In this document: piece by piece, positions 9,404 through 20,108 of the stretch
How positions within the stretch are numbered: the first letter of the stretch is position 1
How the letters are laid out: the number at the start of each line of letters is the position of its first letter
From: an uncultured bacterium
GTDB lineage: Bacteria; Verrucomicrobiota; Verrucomicrobiia; CAIQCK01
Reading direction: 5' to 3'
Assembly: GCA_903870275.1 (NCBI GenBank)
Contig: CAIQCK010000071.1
Coordinates: 1 to 64,000, forward strand
DNA length: 64,000 bases
Position numbers and translations under genes: made by a program
The notes under the pieces: generated by a model
What the model was told of the DNA's origin: nothing
What the model saw: only the letters and a program-made list of their open reading frames with translations
The model's database searches: none

Positions 9404-10695
9404 GGCTCGAATCGAATCGTTGCTGAACGACCATGCGCGTCGAGGCCTTCGGCGGCGGCGAACTGGCCGATGGCCGCCACCGATTTCCGCAGCGCCTCGC
9501 GCGAATACTCCACGACGCTGGTGCGGCGTTGGAACTGGTCCACCATCAGCCCGGCAAAAATGCGGCCTGCGCCGCCGGTGGGCAGCTCGTGGCTCGGCCC
9601 GGCGACAAAATCGCCCGCCACAGTCGGGCTGAACGGCCCGATGAAGATCGCGCCGGCGGTCGTCAGCTTCGGCAACAGCTTGCGCGCGCCGCGGCAGTGC
9701 AGTTCGAGGTGCTCCGGCGCGATGCGGTTGGCGATGACGGCGGCCTGTGCGAGCGAGCCGACCACCACCGCGACGCCGCCCGCGGCAAGCGTTTTTTCAA
9801 TGAACTCGCGCCGCGAGAGCGCCGCCAGTTGTTGCGCGACGGCGGCCTCGACGGCCGTGATGAGTTTTCCGGAAGTCGTGACGAGAAACACGCGCTCGTG
9901 GCCGCTGCCGTGCTCGGCCTGCGCGAGCAGATCGGCGGCGACGAGTTGCGGATTCGCCGAGTCGTCGGCGATGACGAGCAGTTCGCTCGGTCCGGGCAGC
10001 AGGTCCACGCCGACGTGGCCGAACAGGAGCCGCTTCGCCGCGACGACGTAGGCGTTGCCGGGGCCGAAGACCTTCGCGACGCGGCGGACGGTCGGCGTGC
10101 CGAACGCCATCGCCGCGACGGCTTGCGCGCCGCCGAGCTTGTAAACCTCGGTCGCGCCGGACAGCTTCAAGCCGAACAGGAGCGCGGGATTGACGCGACC
10201 GCCCTTTCCGGCCGGCGTGCACACGACGCGCTCCGGACAGCCGGCAATGCGCGCGAGCGCGACGGTCATCAGGCTGGTGGACACCAGCGGCGCGGTGCCG
10301 CCGGGAACGTAGATGCCGACGCGCCGCAGCGGGTCGAACTTCTCGCCGACGCGCGCGCCTTGCGGGTTGCGGGCGGACCAGCCGCGACGGAGGCCGCGGC
10401 GGTTGAAAAACTCGATGTTGCGCAGCGCGAACTTCGCCGCCTGCTTGAACTCCGCGCTGACGCTCTTCTCCGCGTCGCGCAACTCGGCCTCGGTGACACG
10501 GAAATCCGCGGCCGACGCCGGCGACCAGCCGTCGAAACGCGCCGTCACCTCCACGAGCGCGTCGTCGCCACGCTGGCGCACAGCCTCAACGATGTCGCGC
10601 GTGCGCGACTCGATGGCGGGGTCGAACAGGCTGGTCTGTTCCAGCGCCACGAGCTGGGATTCAAAATCCGCCGAGCGGTAATCAAGGCATTTCAT
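9400..10695 (-). CDS. hisD: Histidinol dehydrogenase
   Basis: A 431-residue protein, the usual HisD length, when started at the ATG giving MKCLDYRSADFES. HisD oxidises histidinol to histidine with NAD and zinc. The blocks YVPGGTAPLVSTSLM, GAQAVAAMAFGTPTV, KVFGPGNAYVVAAKR, AQAEHGSGHERVFL, NRIAPEHLEL and HELPTGGAGR are all present, including the catalytic Glu/His region. An upstream extension of 40 codons is open but has no family support. It is the first gene of the his block here; the other his genes are not in the window. Confidence 0.97.
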
Positions 10696-11714
10696 GTTTT
10701 CGGTTTCCGGTTGAAAAACGCCGCCGGCAACGCCGGCGCCGCGTCTCAAAGGGCGCTGACTTGTAACAAACCGGCGGTGACGGCAAAAGCCTTTTGTTGG
10801 CGCCTCACGGGTCACTCCTCTTCATTGCCATCCTGCCTGAAGGACGGTTCTCTTGGCGAAGTGTTCTTTCGCCTCCCTTGGAATTCCCGCTCCCATCGTC
10901 CAAGCCGCAACCGCCTCCAATGACGATAGATCGTCATGTTGGGTTCTCCACGGTCATTGTGCATTTGCAATCTTCAACGGGGTGCATACGGTCGCATTCA
11001 GCCGGATTTGCCCGGGTTTACGCGGACTGACCCGGATCTGGTCGGACTGACTCGGACTGACTCGGACTAAACGGGCGAGGTGGAGACTCTCTGTCGCCCC
11101 CGTCGCCGCCTTGCAAAGGCCAACTCCCAACCGTGTCATTCTGTGACGCGAACCTCCTTTCATTTGGCTTCGTTTCGTAAAAAAGCTCTTTGATTTCATG
11201 GCCCTCGGGCATCGGAACACTTCAATTCCTTCGGAAAATAGAGGTTTTTCAACTTTGGTCGCGCCTGTCATTTGGCTTCGTTTTGAAAAACGAAAACCAA
11301 TGACCGATACGCGGGAGAGTCTCCACGCCAACGATAATCGCCGTCCACGCGACGGGTCATTTTGTCGCTCCCGGCGATCCAGATGCGGCGCGCCCCGAAA
11401 CGCCGGACGGTTCGCCGACGTCCCGTTCGGGCCCCGGCGCATGAGCCGGCTGGCGCCCTGGGCTGCGTTCGGCCCGGTTCCCAGGCCGCCGTTGCCGGCC
11501 TCCGGCGGAACCCGCCGCGCTGGTATGACTGCCGGTTTCATACTCGGGCGGAATATAAAAAAGCGGTCTAGAGATATCAAGAGAAAAATTCTAGATTTTT
11601 GAGAATGCCGCCCGGACGCGCGGAACGCCTCACACCATGGACGCACTGTGCTGGCGCAAGAATCGGCGTTGCCCTCTGCGACGAAGTTTCTTGTGGTAAT
11701 CCGCGTCCGGACCC
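10696..11714. other. Gene-poor, repeat-containing intergenic stretch
   Basis: No gene is supported. Around 11000-11072 a 10-bp unit (like CGGACTGACT) is repeated several times, resembling the array near 484-553. Two copies of a CATTTGGCTTCGTTT motif occur at about 11160 and 11270. Long open frames here are low-complexity and change composition along their length, so I treat them as chance frames in GC-rich DNA. Confidence 0.6.
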
Positions 11715-11918
11715 ATGAGCGCGACGCCATCCAACTTCCAAACGCCGCACGGGCGTCCGCCGGCCGAAGACGCCCTGCGTTTGACGCCCGCCGAGCGCAT
11801 GGAGCGGTTTGCAGACTTGCAGCGTCGGGCGTTCCGGTTGCTGGAAGCTTCGCCGGACGGCCTGCGGCGTTTTCGGGAAAGAAACCTGCGGCAACGCGCC
11901 ATCCATGAACCCTCCTGA
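11715..11918 (+). CDS. Small hypothetical protein
   Basis: A 67-residue ORF. The segment LTPAERMERFADLQRRAFRL followed by LLEASPDGLRRFRERNLRQR reads like a real amphipathic helical protein and resembles small proteins I recall next to nucleotidyltransferase or toxin-antitoxin genes in Verrucomicrobia. No such partner follows here. No clear ribosome binding site is visible, so it may be a remnant. Confidence 0.5.
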   Translation: MSATPSNFQTPHGRPPAEDALRLTPAERMERFADLQRRAFRLLEASPDGLRRFRERNLRQRAIHEPS

Positions 11919-12021
11919 ACAACCGCTGCCTGCCGACGGCTGACTTGCGTCCAAGCGCGAGCCTTCGGGTTCCGCCATCGAAAACTCGCATTGTGGAAAC
12001 GTTGCGCTACATTAGCTCACT

Positions 12022-12360
12022 ATGCCATTCCTGAAACGGACTCCAAATGGCTGCCAACTGTCGGTGCGCGTCCAACCCGGCGCGTCGCGCAGCGAAGTGG
12101 CGGGATTGCACGGCGCGGAGCTGAAGGTGCGCGTGAAAGCGCCACCGGTCGAGGGCAAGGCCAACGAGGCGTTGCTGGAGTGCCTCGCGAAATTGTTTCG
12201 CGTCAAGCGCAGCGAATGCGAATTGGTGCGCGGCGACCACTCTAGAAGCAAGACGGTGTTCGTCCGCGGCCTGAATGAAGCCTTGGCGCGAGCCGAACTC
12301 GCTGGCAAGATCGCCGGCATGAAACAACCCGCCCGGAGCGGCGACGAGAACAGAAGCTGA
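12022..12360 (+). CDS. DUF167/YggU family protein
   Basis: A 112-residue protein with the DUF167 signature: LSVRVQPGASRSEVAGLHG, then LKVRVKAPPVEGKANEAL and a VRGDHSRSKTVFV segment. Members are small alpha/beta proteins of unknown biochemical role, commonly near housekeeping genes. It precedes the MoeB-like gene by 63 bp on the same strand. Confidence 0.9.
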   Translation: MPFLKRTPNGCQLSVRVQPGASRSEVAGLHGAELKVRVKAPPVEGKANEALLECLAKLFRVKRSECELVRGDHSRSKTVFVRGLNEALARAELAGKIAGMKQPARSGDENRS

Positions 12361-12423
12361 TTCCCGCGTCGGTCGAACCGCCACGCAACAGCGTGGAGCG
12401 GAGTGTTTCCCAAGCGGAATACC

Positions 12424-13590
12424 ATGGACCCATCGGCAACAGCCAAGCTGACAAACGAAGAAATCCGGCGTTACTCGCGGCACCTCACGCTGCCGGAGGT
12501 GGGCGTCGCGGGCCAGGAGAAACTCAAAGCCGCCAGCGTCCTCTGCATTGGCGCGGGCGGGCTGGGTTCGCCGGCGGCAATGTATCTGGCGGCGGCGGGC
12601 GTCGGGCGGCTTGGCTTGGTGGATTACGATGTCGTGGACGAGTCCAATCTCCAGCGGCAGATCATCCACGGCACCCGCGCCGTCGGCCGCTCGAAGCTGG
12701 AGAGCGCGCGCGCCCGGCTTAACGATATCAACCCCCACGTGGCTGTGGAGTGCCACGCGGTCCGGCTCAGCAGCGCGAACGCGCTCGACATCCTCGGCCG
12801 CTACGACGCCGTCATTGACGGCACGGACAATTTCCCGACGCGCTATCTCAGCAACGACGCGTGCGTGCTGCTGAAGAAGCCGAACATCTACGGCGCGATT
12901 TTTCGCTTCGAAGGGCAGGCCAGCGTTTTTGCGCCGCATCTCGGCGGGCCGTGCTACCGCTGCCTGTTTCCGGAGCCGCCGCCGCCCGGCATGGTGCCGA
13001 GTTGCGCCGAAGGCGGCGTGCTCGGCGTGCTGCCGGGCATCATCGGCGTCATTCAAGCCACCGAAGCGATCAAGCTCATCCTCGGCAAAGGCGATGTGCT
13101 CCTCGGCCGGCTGTTGCTTTACAACGCCCTCGACATGAAGTTCCGCGAGATGAAGATGCGGCGTGACGCGAATTGTCCCGCGTGCGGCGAGCGGCCGACG
13201 ATCACGAAGCTGATTGATTACGAGCAATTCTGCGGCGTGAGAGGCGAACCCACCATGAATGCGCAACAAGCCGGAGACGAAATCACGGCCGTCGAGTTGG
13301 CGGCGATGCTCAAGCGCGGCGAGACTTTCGCGCTGGTGGACGTACGCGAACCGGACGAATGGGCCATCTGCCACATCCCCGGCGCGACACTGCTGCCGCT
13401 GTCGGAACTGCCGCAGCGGTTCGGCGAGTTGCCGAAAGACGGCCGCATCGTGCTGCACTGCAAGGGAGGCAAACGCTCCATGAAGGCGCTCCTGTTTCTG
13501 CGCGAGCAAGGATACGCGGACCTCAAAAGTGTCAAAGGCGGCATTAACGGCTGGTCCACCGATGTGGACCCGAGCGTGCCAAAGTATTGA
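12424..13590 (+). CDS. moeB: MoeB/ThiF-type adenylyltransferase with C-terminal rhodanese domain
   Basis: A 388-residue E1-like enzyme that adenylates the C-terminus of a small sulfur carrier (MoaD or ThiS) for molybdopterin or thiamine synthesis, fused to a sulfur-transferring rhodanese domain. The nucleotide-binding GAGGLGSPAA lies near residue 45, then DYDVVDESNLQRQ, TDNFPTRY, and zinc cysteines CYRC and CPAC. The catalytic Cys region is SCAEGGVLG. The rhodanese domain (about 280-388) has LHCKGGKRSM with its active-site Cys. This fusion is common in bacteria. A GTG at 12403 could add seven residues. No ThiS/MoaD gene is adjacent. Confidence 0.92.
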   Translation: MDPSATAKLTNEEIRRYSRHLTLPEVGVAGQEKLKAASVLCIGAGGLGSPAAMYLAAAGVGRLGLVDYDVVDESNLQRQIIHGTRAVGRSKLESARARLNDINPHVAVECHAVRLSSANALDILGRYDAVIDGTDNFPTRYLSNDACVLLKKPNIYGAIFRFEGQASVFAPHLGGPCYRCLFPEPPPPGMVPSCAEGGVLGVLPGIIGVIQATEAIKLILGKGDVLLGRLLLYNALDMKFREMKMRRDANCPACGERPTITKLIDYEQFCGVRGEPTMNAQQAGDEITAVELAAMLKRGETFALVDVREPDEWAICHIPGATLLPLSELPQRFGELPKDGRIVLHCKGGKRSMKALLFLREQGYADLKSVKGGINGWSTDVDPSVPKY

Positions 13591-13603
13591 GGAGCGAGCG
13601 GCG

Positions 13604-14578
13604 TCAGGCCGTGCAGCCGGAGCGGCGGGCAAGGCGCCGCGTTTCGTCGAAGGAACGGATGCCGGTGGAGGCGCCGATGGCTTGCACGCAGCTCGCGCCG
13701 ACGGCGTTGGCGAAAATGCCGGCGTCGCGCAAGCAAAACCCGCGAAGCCGCGCCGTGATGAATCCCGCCAGCCACGAGTCGCCCGCACCGGTGGCGTCCA
13801 CGACTTTCTTCGCCGGCACCGGCGGCACGTGCAGTGATTTTGCCGGTTCGGAAGGGTCGTTGAGCAGGCAGCCGTCCGCGCCGAGCTTGACGCCGACGAT
13901 GCCGGGCGCGCCGGCGGCGCGGAAACGGGCGATGATTTTCTCCGGCGACTTCTCGCCGCTGACACTGCGCGCTTCGTCGAGGCTCGGCACAAAGATGTCC
14001 AGCCACGGCAGCGCCTTGGCGAGATTGTCGAAGCCTTTCGCGCCGGCGACGCAATCCAGCGAGGTCAGTGTCTTCGGCGCCGCGCGGCGGATGGCGCGCA
14101 GCGCACGGCCGAACTCCGACTCCAGCCGCGGCATCAAGCCGAAATAACCGAGCGCGACGGCGCGGCTGCGTTGGATGTAGCCGAGGCGTGCGATGATGTC
14201 GGCGGCGGTGAGCTGGTTGCCGCAACCGCCGGTGTGAAAAAAGGTGCGTTCGCCGCTCGGATCCACGCAGACGACGGTGGCGCTGCTTTGGCCGCGCTTG
14301 TCCACGATGACACCGCCGAGGTCAAGGCCGGCGCGGCGCAGGCGTTGCTGGAGGAACGCGCCCCAGTTGTCGTCACCGATGCGGCCGAGCGCGCCGACAC
14401 GCAGGCCGAGCTTGGCCGCCGCGATGCCAACGTTGCAAACGTTGCCGCCGGTGTGCAGTTCGACGGCTTCGCTGTGGAAAAGTTTGCCGAACCCGATGGG
14501 CCGGTCGAGCATGATGGGACGGCCGATGACATCGGCCACCATGTGGCCGGCGACGATGAGATCAAAGGATGGTTTCAT
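13604..14578 (-). CDS. PfkB family carbohydrate kinase
   Basis: A 324-residue ribokinase-like sugar kinase. The N-terminal DLIVAGHMVADVIGRP, the HTGGNVCNVGIAAAKLG substrate-binding region, and the C-terminal DATGAGDSWLAGF, which carries the anion hole and catalytic Asp, are all visible. The family phosphorylates sugars or nucleosides such as ribose, 2-keto-3-deoxygluconate or fructose; the substrate is not decidable. The start is the Met before KPSFDL; a longer frame lacks family similarity. It converges with the MoeB-like gene 13 bp away. Confidence 0.92.
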   Translation of the reverse strand: MKPSFDLIVAGHMVADVIGRPIMLDRPIGFGKLFHSEAVELHTGGNVCNVGIAAAKLGLRVGALGRIGDDNWGAFLQQRLRRAGLDLGGVIVDKRGQSSATVVCVDPSGERTFFHTGGCGNQLTAADIIARLGYIQRSRAVALGYFGLMPRLESEFGRALRAIRRAAPKTLTSLDCVAGAKGFDNLAKALPWLDIFVPSLDEARSVSGEKSPEKIIARFRAAGAPGIVGVKLGADGCLLNDPSEPAKSLHVPPVPAKKVVDATGAGDSWLAGFITARLRGFCLRDAGIFANAVGASCVQAIGASTGIRSFDETRRLARRSGCTA

Positions 14579-14820
14579 TCGTTTGGTGAGGCGGATGATA
14601 ACTGACCCGCGCCACGCTGGCCACAACGGTTTCAACCCAAGAACCGAAATGGACCGCAGCGCCGGTACTCTTGCCCATACAAGTTAGGTTTTCTGATTCA
14701 AGCCAGAGGCGCAGAGCACACGAAATTTCACGAGGTCCCTGCGAATCTCCGCGTCCTCTGCGTCTCCGCGTCTAAATCCGTCCGGTGCCTCGCCGACACC
14801 TCGCCGCCGCGTTCGGGCGT

Positions 14821-15225
14821 TTACGGCACGAGGAAATTACGGCCCGTTGTCGGATCCTTCACCACCGTGCCGGGCGCGAAACCGGTCACGTCCACCAACG
14901 GCCCGTTGGGATTCCACGGACTTTTGACGAGACCGGGCCGGTCCGTGCGCACGCCGTAGGGAAGAGGCGCCCCCTGCGGTGGCGGAGGAGGTGGAGGAGG
15001 TGGTTGGGCTCTTTTCTCTTCGCTTTGTTCGACGGCATTGCCCACCAGCGCTCCGGTAAGCGCGCCGGCGCCCGCGCCAATCGCAGCGCCTTGCCAGCCA
15101 CCAAGCGCCCCGCCGATGGCCGCGCCGCCGAGCGTGCCATAACCCGCGCCTTGTTCGGTTGTAGTGCAACCGGCCGCCAGCACCGCCCCCACAACCAATG
15201 TTGCCGCAAGTCTTAGTTTGCTCAT
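14821..15225 (-). CDS. Glycine-zipper lipoprotein
   Basis: A 134-residue lipoprotein. After MSKLRLAATLVVGAVLAAGC the lipobox Cys is evident, and GAGGAGC at the translation start supports this ATG. A glycine-zipper membrane segment follows (GGAAIGGALGGWQG, AAIGAGAGALTGALVGN), then a proline run and a short C-terminal domain. Similar proteins (YMGG/OmpA-associated type) sit in the outer membrane; the function is unknown. The 240 bp downstream hold REP-like 'ctctgcgtctccgcg' repeats and no gene. Confidence 0.8.
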   Translation of the reverse strand: MSKLRLAATLVVGAVLAAGCTTTEQGAGYGTLGGAAIGGALGGWQGAAIGAGAGALTGALVGNAVEQSEEKRAQPPPPPPPPPQGAPLPYGVRTDRPGLVKSPWNPNGPLVDVTGFAPGTVVKDPTTGRNFLVP

Positions 15226-15370
15226 AGTTGCTCCTCGCCAAACGACCACTACTTGCTTCGACGAATCCTACCCGCCAAATGTTCAAATCACAATCCTCCG
15301 TTTTTCGCCGGCGGCCTTGCCGGCGCATCCAACGCTTGACGCCGCCTGCGGTGTTTCGGATACTGTCGGC

Positions 15371-16723
15371 ATGAAGCCATCTGACTCGATCAGTCGTCGC
15401 CAGTTCGTCACCACCTCGGCGTCGGTCCTCGGCACCTTCGCCATTGTCTCCCAACACAAAGCCCACGCCGTTGGCGCCAACGAGAAGGTCGTCATCGGCC
15501 TGATGGGCTGCGGCGGCCGCGGCACCTATGTCGCCACCATGTTCGCCAACCGGCCGGACGTGGACTTCGCCTACATTTGCGACGTGGACACGCGCAGGTT
15601 CTCGCGCGTCCGCGATGCGATCGAGGAGGCGCAGGGCAAACCGCCGAAAGCCGTGCAGGATTTCCGCAAGATGCTCGAAGACAAACGCGTGGACGCGATC
15701 ATCAACGCCACGCCCGACCATTGGCACGCGCTCGGCTCGATCATGGCCTGCCAGGCCGGCAAGGACGTCTATGTCGAGAAACCGATGACGCACAGCGCCT
15801 GGGAAGGCCGCAAGATGATCGAGGCAGCCGCCAAGTATAAGCGCGTCATCCAGGTCGGCATGCAAAGCCGCAGTTGCCAGTATCTGCGCGATGCTTGCGA
15901 CTACATCCGCTCCGGCAAGCTGGGCGACGTTTACCTCATCCGCGTCTTCAACATGATGCAGCACCCGATGCGCAAGACGCCTGCAGCCGAGAGCGCGCCG
16001 GTGCCAGCTGGATTTGACTACGAGACCTGGTGCGGACCCGCACCGGTGGTGCCCTACGATCCGAGCCGGCGCTGGCTCGACCGCTGGGAATTCAGTTGCG
16101 GCGCCATCGCTGGCGACGCGGTGCATCAGATTGATCTCGCCCGCTGCCTCATCGGGGACAAACCGTATCCCGACACCGTCAGCCACGCCGGCGGCGTCTG
16201 CGCGCTCACCGACGGCCGCGAGATTCCCGACACGCAGATGATCACGTTCGAGTATGGCAAGCTGACGATGTTGTTCGAGTCGGCGCTCTGGACGCCTTAC
16301 ATGACCAAGACGCCGATGGACCGCCGCGACAAGGGCCAGTTGCCGCCGAACTGGGCGTTCAACGCCACGCGCATCGAAGTGCTCGGCACGAAAGGCTTCA
16401 TGTATTACGGCCGCCACGGCGACGGCTGGCAGGTGTTCAACGAGAAGGCCGAGTCGGTCATTGCCGCGCCGGGACGCCAGGCGGACAAGGAGCACCAGGA
16501 CAACTTCATCGCGTGCATCAAGAACCGCCAGAAGCCCACCGCCAACGCCGAGCAGGGACATTATTCGGCGTTGCTCTGCCACCTCGGCAACATCTCCTAC
16601 CGCGTCGGCAACAAGAAGCTCGCCTTCGACGGCGCGACCGAGACGTTCAAGGACGCGCCGGAGGCCAACAAGTTCCTGAAGCGCACCTACCGCGCGCCGT
16701 GGGTGATTCCCGACAACGTGTGA
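15371..16723 (+). CDS. Tat-exported Gfo/Idh/MocA family oxidoreductase
   Basis: A 450-residue protein. The N-terminus has a twin-arginine signal (SRRQFVTTSASVLGTF) ending near HAVGA. The Rossmann fold starts with VVIGLMGCGGRGTYV, followed by ATPDHWHALGSIMACQAGKD and VYVEKPMTHSAWEG, where the conserved Lys-Pro of the family is seen. A dimerisation beta-sheet domain forms the C-terminal half. Exported versions are abundant in Verrucomicrobia and Planctomycetes and act on sugars or inositols with a bound cofactor; the substrate is unknown. An ATG 15 nt after a purine-poor leader is used. Confidence 0.92.
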   Translation: MKPSDSISRRQFVTTSASVLGTFAIVSQHKAHAVGANEKVVIGLMGCGGRGTYVATMFANRPDVDFAYICDVDTRRFSRVRDAIEEAQGKPPKAVQDFRKMLEDKRVDAIINATPDHWHALGSIMACQAGKDVYVEKPMTHSAWEGRKMIEAAAKYKRVIQVGMQSRSCQYLRDACDYIRSGKLGDVYLIRVFNMMQHPMRKTPAAESAPVPAGFDYETWCGPAPVVPYDPSRRWLDRWEFSCGAIAGDAVHQIDLARCLIGDKPYPDTVSHAGGVCALTDGREIPDTQMITFEYGKLTMLFESALWTPYMTKTPMDRRDKGQLPPNWAFNATRIEVLGTKGFMYYGRHGDGWQVFNEKAESVIAAPGRQADKEHQDNFIACIKNRQKPTANAEQGHYSALLCHLGNISYRVGNKKLAFDGATETFKDAPEANKFLKRTYRAPWVIPDNV

Positions 16724-16743
16724 TGCAAGATCAGCCGTAAAAA

Positions 16744-16802
16744 AACGCGGAGGCGTGGCGTTTTGCGGGGCCATGAATGGCACCACGCCGCGCCTCCGCG
16801 TT
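16744..16802. repeat. Inverted repeat between genes
   Basis: AACGCGGAGGCG (16744-16755) is exactly complementary to CGCCTCCGCGTT (16791-16802), with extra pairing inside. It lies between the oxidoreductase stop and the FGE-like start. It may terminate transcription, but resembles dispersed repeats elsewhere in the window. Confidence 0.6.
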
Positions 16803-16818
16803 AAAATTCTCCTCCACC

Positions 16819-17943
16819 ATGAAACGTTTCCTCTCCGCTCTGATTCTGGCCGCGCTGGCCTGTCTGCCAGCCTCCGCCCAGTGGCTCTCCATCAACAATG
16901 TCACCGCCAAGCTCGAAAACTCCGAGATGGGCGGGGCGTTCCTCAAGATCGAGTATGATCTCGGCGTGAAGGACCTCTCGCCCGCCGAGCCTGCGTATGT
17001 GTTTGCCCGCTATCGCGAGAGCGCGACCGCTGGCTGGAAGCTGATCCCGCAGCAAGCGTTGCGAGGCGACCACGACATCGTGGAGTCCACCGGCAAGAAG
17101 AAGATGCTCTGGTGGGGTCTCGGCTCGCTCGGCCTGACCAACGCGCCGCAACTCGAAGTCCGCGTCCGCGGCATCCGCGTGGTGCGCGTGCCGGGCGGCG
17201 AGTTCAAAATGAAGTTCGTCCCCGGCGGCGGTTACGACGAGTCCAGGACCCAGGTCGAGACGGCCACGCTGCCGACGTTCTGGATGGCGAAATACGAAAC
17301 CACCATCGGCATGTATGCCGACTACCTCAACGAAACCGGCAAGGACGGCCGCGGCTGGGACAAGCACATGGCCAACGCCGAACGCTGCGGCATCAAGCGC
17401 GGCGAGGGCGACGTTTACACCATTGCGCCGGGCCGCGAGAAATTCCCGATCAACTACGTTTCATGGTATGACGCGACGGCGTTTCTGGATTGGTGCGGCC
17501 TGCGGCTGCCGACGGAGGCGGAGTGGGAGAAGACGCTGCGCGGCGGCCTTTATCTCGACGGCGATGAGGCGAAGAAAGTGCCGAACCCGAAACCGGAGCG
17601 GAAATATCCCTGGGGCGACGAAGCGCCCGACGCGGGCGGTGTGTGGCGTTGCAACGCCGACGGCGACGCGGACGGTTTCGCGGGGCTTGCGCCTGTGGGA
17701 AGCTTCGACAAGTTCAACAGCCCCTACGGCGCGTGCGACATCGTCGGCAACGTCGCCGAGTTGACGCTCGATTGGTATGCGACTTCGTTCCACGCCGGCC
17801 TTGACGGCTACCGCATGGTCCGCGGCGGCTCGTTCATGGACCCGCCCGCCGGCTGCGACGCCGTCACCGGCGCGACGCAGTTGCCGGTCAAGCGCAGCAG
17901 CATCAGCGGTTTCCGCGCCCTGCGCGACACGCGGACCAAGTAG
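16819..17943 (+). CDS. Secreted formylglycine-generating-enzyme-like (SUMF1/FGE) protein
   Basis: A 374-residue protein with signal peptide MKRFLSALILAALACLPASA. A beta-rich N-terminal domain (about 20-125) precedes an FGE-sulfatase domain with VPGGEFKMKF, FWMAKYETTIGMYADYLNE, FPINYVSWYDATAFLDWCGL, LPTEAEWEKTLRGG and MVRGGSFMDPPAG. Canonical FGE activates sulfatases using Cys residues; most bacterial secreted homologues lack proven activity. No sulfatase gene is nearby. The Tat oxidoreductase lies upstream on the same strand. Confidence 0.88.
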   Translation: MKRFLSALILAALACLPASAQWLSINNVTAKLENSEMGGAFLKIEYDLGVKDLSPAEPAYVFARYRESATAGWKLIPQQALRGDHDIVESTGKKKMLWWGLGSLGLTNAPQLEVRVRGIRVVRVPGGEFKMKFVPGGGYDESRTQVETATLPTFWMAKYETTIGMYADYLNETGKDGRGWDKHMANAERCGIKRGEGDVYTIAPGREKFPINYVSWYDATAFLDWCGLRLPTEAEWEKTLRGGLYLDGDEAKKVPNPKPERKYPWGDEAPDAGGVWRCNADGDADGFAGLAPVGSFDKFNSPYGACDIVGNVAELTLDWYATSFHAGLDGYRMVRGGSFMDPPAGCDAVTGATQLPVKRSSISGFRALRDTRTK

Positions 17944-18009
17944 CGCAACCCGTTCCTGTAACGGTGCCAGGCCGGTATTCCGAGGGGGGGAGCGGCGGCG
18001 TGGTTTTGC

Positions 18010-18025
18010 ATGACAAATCTGTCAT
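18010..18025. promoter_or_regulatory. Perfect 6-bp dyad upstream of the Bat operon
   Basis: ATGACA, a 4-bp spacer and TGTCAT form a perfect inverted repeat 45 bp before the moxR start. The position fits an operator or promoter-proximal site; the regulator is unknown. Confidence 0.4.
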
Positions 18026-18070
18026 AAAATTGAACTTTCGGCACGCTGAAGCTGTCTCTATAGTCACCCT

Positions 18071-19066
<996 letters not shown>

Positions 19067-19070
19067 ATGA

Positions 19071-19154
19071 ATTTTGGATTTTGGATTGCCGATTTTGGAT
19101 TGCCGCAGAAGGCAGTCCTCAATCCGAAATCCAAAATCTGAAATCTAAAATCCA
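19071..19154. repeat. Low-complexity palindrome before the DUF58 gene
   Basis: A left arm made of repeated GGATTTTGGATTG-like units and a right arm of AATCCGAAATCCAAAATC-like units can fold into a long imperfect hairpin that ends immediately before the ATG at 19155. It belongs to the window-wide family of such palindromes. Confidence 0.75.
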
Positions 19155-20030
19155 ATGCTTCCCCGCGACGTCATCAAGAAAATCCGGCAGATCGAGATCA
19201 GCACCCGCCGCACCGTCAACGACGTGCTGGGCGGGCAATATCATAGTGTGTTCAAGGGCCGCGGCATGGAGTTCAGCGAGGTCCGCGAATACCAGCCCGG
19301 CGACGACATTCGCACGATTGACTGGAATGTCACGGCCCGCACGGGCCATCCGTTCATCAAGAAATTCATCGAGGAGCGCGAGCTGACGGTGATGCTGCTG
19401 GTGGACGTGAGCGGCTCGGAGATTTTCGGCAGCGTGCGCCAGCTCAAGAACGAGTTGGCCGCCGAGGTCGCCGCGGTGCTGGCGTTCTCGGCCATCCGCA
19501 ACAGCGACAAGGTCGGCCTGATCATGTTCAGCGACGACGTCGAGCTGTTCGTGCCGCCGAAAAAGGGCAAGACGCACGTCCTGCGCGTCATCCGCGAGAT
19601 TCTTTATTTCACGCCGAAGGGCCGCCGCACCGACATTCCGGCGGCGCTGCGTTTTCTCGATCAAGTCATCACGCACCGCAGCGTGACGTTCCTGTTGTCG
19701 GATTTTATCGCCGACAACTATCAGAAGATGATGCGCGTGGCCAATCAGCGGCACGACATGGTGGCCGTGGCCATCACCGACCCGCGCGAGATCGAACTGC
19801 CGCGCATCGGCATCGTGGAACTGGAGGACGCCGAGACCGGCAGCCGTGTGCTGCTGGACACGTCGCACGAGCCGACGCGGCGAAGCTTCTGGGAAACCGC
19901 CGTCCGCCGCCAGCGCGAGCGCGCCCAGACGTTGCGCGCGTGCGGCGTGGACCTGGTCGAGCTGCGCACCGACGAACCGTATCTGAAGCCATTGATCAAG
20001 TTTTTCAGGATGAGAGAAGCACGACACTGA
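19155..20030 (+). CDS. DUF58 domain protein of the Bat operon
   Basis: A 291-residue protein. The DUF58 hallmark GRGMEFSEVREYQPGDDIRTID lies near residues 35-60, followed by a vWA-like fold: LLVDVSGSEIFG supplies the metal-binding DxSxS-like site, and the segments VGLIMFSDDVE and VTFLLSDFIADN fit the rest. Partners of MoxR ATPases have this domain. It follows moxR after a palindromic spacer. The start has no Shine-Dalgarno match; a hairpin sits there instead. Confidence 0.93.
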   Translation: MLPRDVIKKIRQIEISTRRTVNDVLGGQYHSVFKGRGMEFSEVREYQPGDDIRTIDWNVTARTGHPFIKKFIEERELTVMLLVDVSGSEIFGSVRQLKNELAAEVAAVLAFSAIRNSDKVGLIMFSDDVELFVPPKKGKTHVLRVIREILYFTPKGRRTDIPAALRFLDQVITHRSVTFLLSDFIADNYQKMMRVANQRHDMVAVAITDPREIELPRIGIVELEDAETGSRVLLDTSHEPTRRSFWETAVRRQRERAQTLRACGVDLVELRTDEPYLKPLIKFFRMREARH

Positions 20031-20108
20031 AAACACAGATCGTGAATCGCGAATCGCAAACCGGCGGGGCCGCCAAATCCATTCGCGATGCGCGATCCGC
20101 GTTTTGCA

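Noticed and set aside
10954..11991. A 345-codon reverse frame in the gap after hisD
   Set aside because: It runs through repeat arrays and shows composition changes; no domain, signal or coupling to a neighbour.
12007..16786. Long antisense frames of 600-660 codons (12007-13992, 14837-16786)
   Set aside because: They mirror the MoeB/PfkB and oxidoreductase genes in the opposite frame and show no motifs, start context or hydrophobic pattern of their own.
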